A stretch of DNA of 64,000 nucleotides from Atriophallophorus winterbourni (Eukaryota; Platyhelminthes; Trematoda; Plagiorchiida; Microphallidae), in contig JACCGJ010005466.1 of the NCBI GenBank assembly GCA_013407085.1, forward strand, positions 35,651 to 99,650. The letters are read 5' to 3'. The translations under genes and the position numbers were made by a program. Positions 56,474 to 64,000 of this stretch are shown here, piece by piece; the first letter of the stretch is position 1; each line of letters starts with the position of its first letter. Under the pieces are notes generated by a model, which had not been told where the DNA came from, did no database searches, and saw nothing but the letters and a program-made list of their open reading frames with translations.

Positions 56474-56870
56474 GTATTGAGACGGAAAGGCGAACCTATT
56501 GCTGTTGTCAGTGATAATGCCAGTCATTTTTTTCTGGTGAATGTGTTAAATAATGTTTACATTCCTTTGGTTGTCGACGATTATTCACTGCACCTCGTCA
56601 TCCTTGATCAAAGCGATTATCAGGAAATTATGTTGGTACTTGAAGGTGAGCAATTATGTCTTGTTCACCAACTACACTGTAGCGATTTGTCGAAAATTTC
56701 TTATTGCAACATCGGAATTGTACTCATGCACCTACCGGAAAAACTTAAGCTATGCTATGCAGATTACCAACATCGCCCTTTTGTATAATTCACGCATACA
56801 AAATAGTCGATTCTTGGAACCAGATACCGCAGCGAATTACTATTCGCCCTTGATGGTATTTTTTTAATAT
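56474..56870 (+). mobile_element. Ty3/gypsy integrase core fragment
   Basis: Plus-strand 56477-56530 reads RRKGEPIAVVSDNASHF, the second catalytic block of a gypsy integrase (VSDNG..F). Adjacent frames keep traces of the last block (…IRKLCWYLK, LIATSELYSCTYRKNLSYA). RT and RNase H are missing between protease and here, so a deletion of some 2 kb is implied. 56870-57430 has no element I can name. Confidence 0.65.
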
Positions 56871-57429
56871 TCACAATCCCTATGTTCACGACACTCCTCT
56901 GAAGCATGATATCAAATAAAATACAAATCACTACAATTCACGAAAGTTGCTATGCTTTTTAGCATACAATCCTATGGATTCTAGCCATTTGGTATCGATT
57001 TATCCTATAGTTATGAAATGTTTATGCAACCGGTAAGACGAGGTTTTGTGAAACTTTTCACTTCTGACAAAATAGATCCTTCAATTTAACGGTTATTTCC
57101 AAGAAAGTTAACGTGAGTATTTTTAAATATTTTGTGTTTTCTGGCTTTTTACCGTTGTGAGATTGGGGGCAGTAAGATGAAGTTTAGGGAGCCCTCAACA
57201 AGCAATAATTTGGTAGACAATGTTTTACTTGTATCTCACCGTTATAATAGGATCACCAAAAATAAACAGTGTTAAAGTACAGAATTACAAAGTGATTACT
57301 CATCAAGCGTTCGGGTTGCAGCTAAAAGAACTATGCGAGTTTTTAACAGTCTATTCAGCAATTTCCGCTATATTCTTACCGCTGAATAGCCGGTTGTAAG
57401 CCTCGCATTTGTAACGCCATGACCTTGGT

Positions 57430-57785
57430 CGGCAGGCAAGTTTCATTAACGATGTGTATGCACATCAATCTAACACAAGTGAACACGGTCGAGGTCAGTT
57501 GACATCCGATTCTTTACCACAAGTGCGTTTAAAAGCTAGTCGTGCAGCGGAATAGGATTCCAATTTGTCAGTTGGTCCAAACTTGCTAGTTTAGAAAATT
57601 ATCAGCAGATTATCGATGTCTCTAAGCATGAACTACTTGTTAGATACTAAGCAATAACATAGACATAAATGGTTGAGAAAATGAAATAATGTGTCTGCCG
57701 AAAACTCATCGATACTGTTGCTGAACCACGATACAATTTCGTTCATTCAAGACACACTAATTCAGGTCCATCATTTGTTCGGTTT
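57430..57785 (-). repeat. dispersed segment, inverted partner of 37140-37500
   Basis: Reverse complement shares TCTAACACAAGTGAACA, CGAGGTC, ATCAGCAGAT, AACTCATCGATA and TTCAGGTCCAT with 37140-37500. In the other copy it follows LINE RT fingers, so it is probably part of a CR1-like element. Confidence 0.6.
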
Positions 57786-57829
57786 TCCATAAAATAGAAC
57801 ACTGCTGGAGCATAAAGAAATAGATTAAA

Positions 57830-59400
57830 AAATTTATGGCCAGAAAAAGCACATAGCTTCACAATAACCATATCAAATTCAATAATGTTTCAGTAACAGA
57901 TATAATATAAACATGTTATTTTAATTGAATACTTTCAATGAGTTAATACGCAGTAGCTGCCAAATCGTTAGGCAACAAATGAGTGTCCAAATTTCGAATC
58001 AACGTTTTGACGCTGAGAGCGATGGCAAGAGATTCGGAGAGTGCATTACAATGGAGACAGACACGTACACAATAAAATAACGTCGACAGCTGATACGCTA
58101 TTGGGAAATTTGTAATGTCACTAAGTGTCTGCTTTATGTTGTTACTCACGCAATTCGAAGAAACGTTTTAATGGGTATTTAATATTTTGTATGTCAGTAT
58201 CATATCACTTCGAGTGTTTCATTGAAGAGTATCACAGGGGCACATTTTTGCAATCATTCCTTGTAATTTAGTTTCCGGAAACCACTTAGAAATCTCGTTG
58301 CACGATAGTTTTTTTTATAAAGCAATGATATATTAATTTTCAATCTGGAACTACAATCTTGTGATGCAAGCTTTATGTTTGAAATTAACTAGGCTTACAT
58401 GATGGTGAGCAACGTTCTAGGCAAGTTGATTCTCAAAATCCGTCGCAGCTCACATAGAAACTTAGAAGCACGCTCAAAGATGACTTAACAATGCGGGCTG
58501 TACTTCAGGCTGCGCATATTCAGACTCCAAGTCGTCTTTCCGACTAGGACCAGCTAAAACATCTTCTGTCTGAAGTAATGTTGGTACTGGAATGTCTTAC
58601 CAATTTGCAACACCTTGCATTTTGAAAAATTGAATGGCAACTTATTCCGTTCCGACAATTCATAGAGAGCATACAAATCACGTCGCATTTCTACACAGTC
58701 CGCAGTTGATTTTATTAGCGTCCAAAGTTTAACATCATTAGCAAAGAAATTCTCCTGTCGTAAAATCGTCTCAGGAAGGTCGTTGATGTAAACTAATAAA
58801 AATGTTGATCCGAAGAATGAATCTTACGATACGCCACAAGTTGCGTCAATAGCCTGTTATTGTATCCAGTTGATTTGAACGCTTGCCTTGCGCCCACTGA
58901 GGAAACGTTTAAGCCATACGACTACCTATCCGCTGGTAACCGTCTGATTTACATTTTGTAGACTACGAAATTGATCAACTTGGTCAAGGTTATAGAGATA
59001 TCCAGATTTCAAGCGCTGAAGTTAGCTCCTACTTTAACCGCTTGGGTCCAGTCGTTTAACACTGACTAATAGTTTGTCAGACATGAACGAGATTTACGAA
59101 AACCATACTGCGCTACAGATAGCTCATTATCATATTACTAGTGACGAACTATTTTTTCCGTCAATATACGCTCTAGAACTTTGAATATCACAGGAAGTAG
59201 GATGGCAGGACGGTAGATTGCAGAGTCTGAACGACTACCATTTTTGCAGGTAGGTGAGATTACCCAGTCTTTCACACTGTTGGTACCACTCCGTCGGTTA
59301 GAGAGTGCTCGGTCAATTGTTGCGTCATCGTTGATGGTGGTAATTCTTCAGTCGATTCAATCGTTAACATAATGAATGCCTCAGCATGAAACTGAGCGAA
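57830..59400 (-). mobile_element. CR1-like LINE, RT to 3' end (third family)
   Basis: Minus strand: 59260-59100 resembles RT fingers (…PAILLPVIFKVLERIL); 59060-58960 the palm approach; 58850-58780 SFFGSTFLLVYINDLPE; 58770-58730 an FFANDVKLW version of the FADD box (Asp changed to Asn); 58650-58600 LPFNFSKCKVLQ; and 58149-57943 the C terminus (FYCVRVCLHCNALSESLAIA). 3' UTR to about 57830 (AAAGCACATAGCTTCACAA). The FAND change in the catalytic box alone would inactivate it. Confidence 0.75.
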
Positions 59401-59439
59401 AGCATCATCTGTTTTCTTTGCTCAGACGGTTAACCCAGA

Positions 59440-59890
59440 TTCAAAAAAATTCAAGAATTTTTGATACAAACAGCTCGTAGATGTACAACAACACAGGATA
59501 ATCGCATAAGGACAACAAATATATATGATAAATATATTGAGGCACTAGCAAGATCGACAGTTTTGTTGTTAGATAGAGTGTCATGAATTGTCGCGGTATG
59601 ACGGAAAAAATATTCGTTTGGATAAACGTCATGGTATTTAAACGGGATGTAGTGTGGAATTACTACGCATGAATATATCCAATTTGTTTCTTAAAATCCT
59701 TTCACTAGATGATGGTTCAACATATTTCTGTAGGGATAGCCATGAGAACAAACGCGCACAAAATACCATAACGGACGGCAGTTTCGTTGAGAATGCGAAA
59801 TATCAAATGCCAATGGGTGAGTACGTTTGACAAGGCTTGACTGGCCGCGAAATATATTTCTCAGAGAGTGCATCTTTGAGTTCACTATAT
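59440..59890 (-). mobile_element. CR1-like LINE 3' end, head to tail with the previous copy
   Basis: Minus-strand 59885-59691 encodes an RT C-terminal tail (NCRPLWYFVRVCSHGYPY). The rest matches 47405-47795. The 3' tip has TTCAAGAATTTTTG. It ends where the neighbouring LINE's 5' truncation point lies, so one probably inserted at or near the end of the other. 59890-60045 is unassigned. Confidence 0.65.
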
Positions 59891-60044
59891 TATAAGTTAG
59901 GCTTAGATCAAATGGACTACGCCAGCAAAGTAGTGCATCCTAGTTAAAATGCACGACTGCATTCTGATATGTTAGGTTGCGGAGACAGCCAACCATTTTG
60001 TATAAAGTGTGTAAAATCCTCTCGAGCAGTGTGATGACAAGACT

Positions 60045-61577
60045 CCTTATGTGTCTTGCGGTCGCATTATTTTGAGCTCCTGATTATAAGGATATACTGT
60101 TCCTACACTTACATGTTCGTGGATATATTATAACGTCTTGAACTCCCGTCGAAATCAGATTCCTTCATATATCCCTCTCGTGGCGGTGTTCGATAAAACG
60201 AGAAAATTCGCATTTTTCGTGATTTTCCCATATTGGATCTACACGTGCAACCCTGTTAATACTAATTAATTCCTCAATTGGATTAACTTCTTCGAAGGAT
60301 TTTCATCTTCGCCGACGAATGGTAATATATATTCAAAAACTAGCGATCAGCTAGCGAAACGTATGGCGGAAATCAATTCAGATTTTGCTATTATTCGTGA
60401 AGTGCGCTATTTGTAGCACACGCTCGGGCACACGTCACGGAACAAAACTGCACACTAACCTGACCGGACGAACCGAAAAGGATACAAAGCGCACTAAGAT
60501 GCAGGTGTACGGTTTGGAAAAAGTCGGTTTGACCCAGGGCGATGTCTGTGACGTGTTACGCTTGTTCGTTGGAAGTGCATGCAAAATTCGACAAATCGAT
60601 GTCCTCGGATTTGGTATCGATTAATAATGGAGATAATTGTCCTGATGTTTGTTACGTTTGCCAAGTTTGTATGGTCAAACAAACAGTGACATACTCGTAG
60701 GCCCAATCCCCCGAAGCATTAAATTGAAACGCGTCTAAATTGACTGGAATTCAGTTAACAAAAACTGAATTAACTGTCAAAAAGGTCATAAAGGCACAAT
60801 CGTTGGAGGACTTAGAGTTTACTGCCAAACAGCTTATATAAAATCCATTTTACTCTAACAGGCCAATATTTGCCCAGATAACCGCACAGATGGCGACTAA
60901 AACAGGATGCGTTCGTTGGGATCATTGACTCCTCAACTGATAGGAAACGAGATTGGAAAACCAGTTCTCAAATGACATGCTCAAATTAGAAATCTAAATC
61001 TACGAGTATACACCTTAGAATTATATGTACCAACGTGACCGAGTAACGTGAAACTCTATTCGAAGCTAAGCAAAAACATGACTCAGTTGAGTGTTTTAAA
61101 CTTTGTTGACAGTTAAGACAGGCTGCAGTTCATCCCTAACAAACATGATCTTCGCGTCTACGTATAACGCTGCAATCTCTGAAGGGCGAGGAAAATGTAC
61201 TACTAAATGCTTATCTTCTTAGAGATGTTCCACCATCTACATGGTTGGTACGAAAGTAGACGAGTAAATATCGAGATTGACATAGTCTTGAAATTATTGT
61301 ATTTCTGAGCATTCCAAACGATGCTGCTGACTTAACTGTTCAAGAAAAAGTTGAGCAAAACAACATAAAATGAAATGCTTAGCCGAAACAATTGTATCAA
61401 AAAGCCATACTAGTGGATGCTTTCAGAACACCGCGGTCTGCTGACCGTAAAGGGCAAGGTCCTAGTCCTGTACTGCTAAACTTCTTGAGTACCGAAATGA
61501 CTGATAATATCAAACGTGAATGGAAACCTAGAAGAAGATACTTACCCCAACACGTAATGTTGGAATTGCAAGATTAG
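60045..61577 (+). mobile_element. CR1-like LINE: 5' UTR and ORF1, cut by an LTR element
   Basis: 60060-60330 matches the 5' UTR of the minus-strand LINE (7090-7340). 60390-60680 holds the decayed PHD-like finger region (shared CGGTTTGG…; CCAAGTTTGTATGG). 60840-61000 and 61020-61130 match the middle of ORF1, and 61392-61577 encodes ILVDAFRTPRSADRKGQGP and a basic tail, matching 5986-5720. Homology ends at about 61577, precisely where the terminal repeat at 61578 begins. ORF2 would be expected beyond the right edge of the window. Confidence 0.78.
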
Positions 61578-61910
61578 TGTGGTTAGTGCAGGTTTGAAAT
61601 TCTTCATTTTCCTTCCTACTTTCTACTTTTATAAAATACCGATTTTTGTGACTTGAATTTGGTTTTGTTAATTATTTCTTTATAATTGAGATGTTAAACC
61701 TTTCTTTTTGTAATTGTTTTATTGGAAATCTTCTTTTCACATATTTGCAGAACCTTTCGTTTTGATTCATTATTTATGCAATTGCCGGACATTGTTGTTT
61801 AATTTGGTTGCCATTTCGGGCACGTGGATTTTGACACCAATTTGGGTGTCTACTATTTGATAGACATTTTTGTCGTCTATCTTGTCAGCCTTGGCTGAAT
61901 TTATTGTTGT
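61578..61910 (+). mobile_element. 5' LTR-like direct repeat
   Basis: Begins with TGT right at the break in the LINE ORF1 and matches 63661-64000: GAAATTCTTCATTTTCCTT, AATACCGATTTTTGTGACTT, GGTTTTGTTAATTATTTC, TTTGGTTGCCATTT and TTTGATAGACATTTT. Differences are scattered, perhaps one in seven positions, so the element is old. The far end is uncertain because the partner runs off the window. Confidence 0.65.
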
Positions 61911-62413
61911 TATTTGGAACGTTTTAGCATTATGGCTCACATCATTTATACAACTCGGTACAGTTGAGAATCGTAGAGAACTCGAATCATTGTTTTGAAT
62001 TGTGTAACTGAGAAACGGGTGGACTACGCGTTGAACAACGACTTTAGTCGTTACAGTTATTAACTAGGATTGTTCTATTTAGTGGAACAAAATTGAATTG
62101 CTCAATTGAAAATGTTCAATTTGGATCGTCTGTCTATTTTAACAAGGATCAACTTGGATCTTCGTGCCGCCATTCTGTTCTGTTTCCTTCTCGTATTTTT
62201 CTTGAAGAAAATACTATTTGGTTCGTTGCAATCGAAGCAGCATTGAACTTTTCGACGCTCAGCTACGTCATAGAAATCGGTGAACGAACCTGATATATCA
62301 TTTATGAATCTGCGCGGATATGAAAATTGATGCTCGATTCGTTTCGAGAATTTTGTTGAACAGCCGGTGACGTTTATTTAATTTGTGTTTCAAAGTCATT
62401 ATTGTACATATAT

Positions 62414-63660
62414 ATGATGCCTGAACGTTCAGGAAGTTTAGTGCGTGGTTGGTTTAGGTCCTCAGAGGATAGTCAAGATGGTGCGGACGATTTCGAATCT
62501 GTTGGCAGACATGCACTCGACTGTAACTGTGCACCTTGTAAACAGGCACTTGAATTGGAGCGAGATTAAGCGATTCCTAATGCTACAATATTGAAATTAA
62601 CTTATGGCGCCTGTCATAAACGAACATCAGGTCTACCTTGTCTTGTGGCCACCAGTTTAGATGAGTTATTGGAAGCGGGCACGACGATGATGGCCAGTCA
62701 GAGGCTTTGCGATTCCTTGCGTCGTCATGCGTATATTCCGGTTGCCCTTCACTCTATGGAGTAGTGCCAGCGATTTGAATGGCAAGTGACACTTTGGAGT
62801 AATTGTGCATATATATCCGGCATGTGTTCAGAACAGTGGATGAAAATCTGAGACGCTGTATACTGCGAGGGTTTAGAAATCCTTTTCAGCCACTCACGAC
62901 TTTTGACACGCAGCTCTTATTGATTGGAGTCGATTGGTCGTTGTGTAGATGTTGCCCAAAACTTTTACATTAGAAAGGCATGTTTGCATCGTTAATTGTA
63001 AAGAAATGGTTCCTTTGATATGAAATTGGACGATGTTGAAGCTTGTGTTGTCGGTTGTGCTCGGGAAGATGAATTACCTGACAGTAAATTAGCTTAGTCG
63101 GATTCCGTGATTGGATTTTCCGACACTAATTCAGATACGATGAAGAGCCAGCATGGTACACCGGACACATTTTTAGCCCGAATGAGACATGACTCTTAGT
63201 CAGCCGAGAGGAGGGCGACAGATGGTAGCCATGACAATCCATATGATTGGAGTAAAGTGTTCCGTTGTGCAGCTGATGTGTTATTTGAGTTTCGATCTCA
63301 TGATACACTAATAATAATTTGCACATTAGATTTGTTTAATTGGCGCGAGATGTCGCTGTTTGATGATGAAATACACCAGGCTCGTTTAGGCGGGGTTGCA
63401 TGCATAAGCTACTTGTAGGGAACGGTGGCAGTACCGAAGGACGTGGTGGGTGTTTGTCTAGCAAACTTATTCCCTATAAAATGCCACAGGTGTCGAGTGA
63501 TGGTGATGCGACGTGGCGTGTGTGATTCGCCACTAAATAAAGTCACTTGCTTTATTCAGTTGTGACTTTTTGCTTATGGTTCGAAAGTTGCGGACACAAG
63601 GGCTAAGTTGATTACACATTTTGACTCCATGGAAGAATTTAGTCGGAGGTGTAAGAGACA
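62414..63660 (+). pseudogene. decayed single gag-like frame between the LTR-like repeats
   Basis: One frame from ATG-ATG at 62414 to 63660 has only about ten stops in some 415 codons, fewer than expected for this composition, and reads as protein in between: ERSGSLVRGWFRSSEDSQDG, CNCAPCKQALELERD, then after TAA AIPNATILKLTYGAC, DELLEAGTTMMASQRLCDSL; later DDVEACVVGCAREDELPDSK and HFDSMEEFSRRCKRH. No protease, RT, RNase H or integrase motif is seen. It sits where Gag would be. I do not recognise the family; it may instead be captured host sequence. 61910-62413 would be leader and primer-binding region. Confidence 0.4.
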
Positions 63661-64000
63661 TGTTAAGTTTTATGTAGCTTTGAAATTCTTCATTTTCCTT
63701 TCTACTTTCTACTTTTATTAAATACCGATTTTTGTGACTTAAATTTGGTTTTGTTAATTATTTCATAGTAATCAAGATGTTAAACCTTGTTTTTTGTAAT
63801 TGTCTCATTGAAAGTTTTCTGTTCACATATTTGGTAAAGCTTTTCTCTTAATTCATTGTTGAGGCCATTGTCGGTCATTGTTGTTAAATTTGGTTGCCAT
63901 TTTGGGCACTTGAAATTGGTTTGTGTTTTGACACCACTTTTGGGTGTGTTGTCTTTGATAGACATTTTGAACGGAAATTTTGGTAACTCCTTTCATTCTA
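63640..64000 (+). mobile_element. polypurine-like tract and 3' LTR-like repeat (partial)
   Basis: GGAGGTGTAAGAGACA lies immediately before TGTTAAG at 63661, as a polypurine tract would. The repeat then matches 61578-61910 and is cut by the window edge. Distance between repeat starts is 2083 bases, so the interior is about 1.75 kb. A 61-codon minus-strand frame inside it is a shadow. Confidence 0.62.

Noticed and set aside
1..64000. tRNA, rRNA and snRNA genes
   Set aside because: I looked for paired T-arm/acceptor patterns and conserved rRNA blocks by eye and found none that fold properly; the GGTTCG hairpins belong to the hammerhead repeat. A covariance search would be decisive.

Overview
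This window is eukaryotic nuclear DNA from an animal. It is AT-rich, has almost no long open reading frames, and is packed with decayed retroelements. Splice-junction-like exon edges, poly(A) signals, PHD-finger CR1-like LINEs, C2H2-tailed RTE-like LINEs, Ty3/gypsy fragments and a short interspersed repeat with a hammerhead-ribozyme-like core (the combination known from schistosome Sm-alpha repeats) all point to a flatworm, probably a digenean trematode. That assignment is an inference from repeat content and needs a database search.

Layout. 1-1.3 kb: last exon of an immunoglobulin-type single-pass membrane protein, with poly(A) signals. 1.5-8.2 kb: CR1-like LINEs, including one almost full-length copy (about 2.7-7.35 kb, minus strand). 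8.5-9.5 kb: a GC-rich dispersed repeat and a head-to-head pair of hammerhead repeats. 10.5-21.3 kb: nested and head-to-tail LINE fragments of two classes, with a possible host exon at 19.3 kb. 22.1-25.6 kb: a large imperfect palindrome with arms of over 1 kb; one arm was later hit by a LINE. 26.9-27.7 kb: a probable exon carrying the first half of a divergent forkhead domain. 29.1-30.9 kb: an Ig-domain exon duplicated in inverted orientation, both copies broken. 31-35 kb: no gene recognised. 35.3-40.9 kb: LINE pieces, four hammerhead repeats and a Ty3/gypsy pol relic. 41.9-52.8 kb: two inverted, intron-containing copies of the 3' end of a WDR82-like WD40 gene, enclosing a transposon-like inverted repeat, a tandem duplication array and more repeats. 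53-59.9 kb: ATC microsatellite, RTE-like 3' end, two Ty3/gypsy relics and CR1-like LINEs. 60-64 kb: the 5' half of another copy of the CR1-like LINE, cut at 61.58 kb by an element with about 330-bp direct terminal repeats and one decayed gag-like frame that runs off the window.

The mobile elements do not work together as a pathway; they record a history. Dispersed copies of the same families, LINE insertions inside duplications and an LTR insertion inside a LINE give relative ages. The only host material I can support is: the Ig/TM terminal exon, the half forkhead exon, a few orphan candidate exons, and the Ig and WDR82 pseudogene fragments. The most interesting signal is the hammerhead-like repeat family, with at least eleven copies here.
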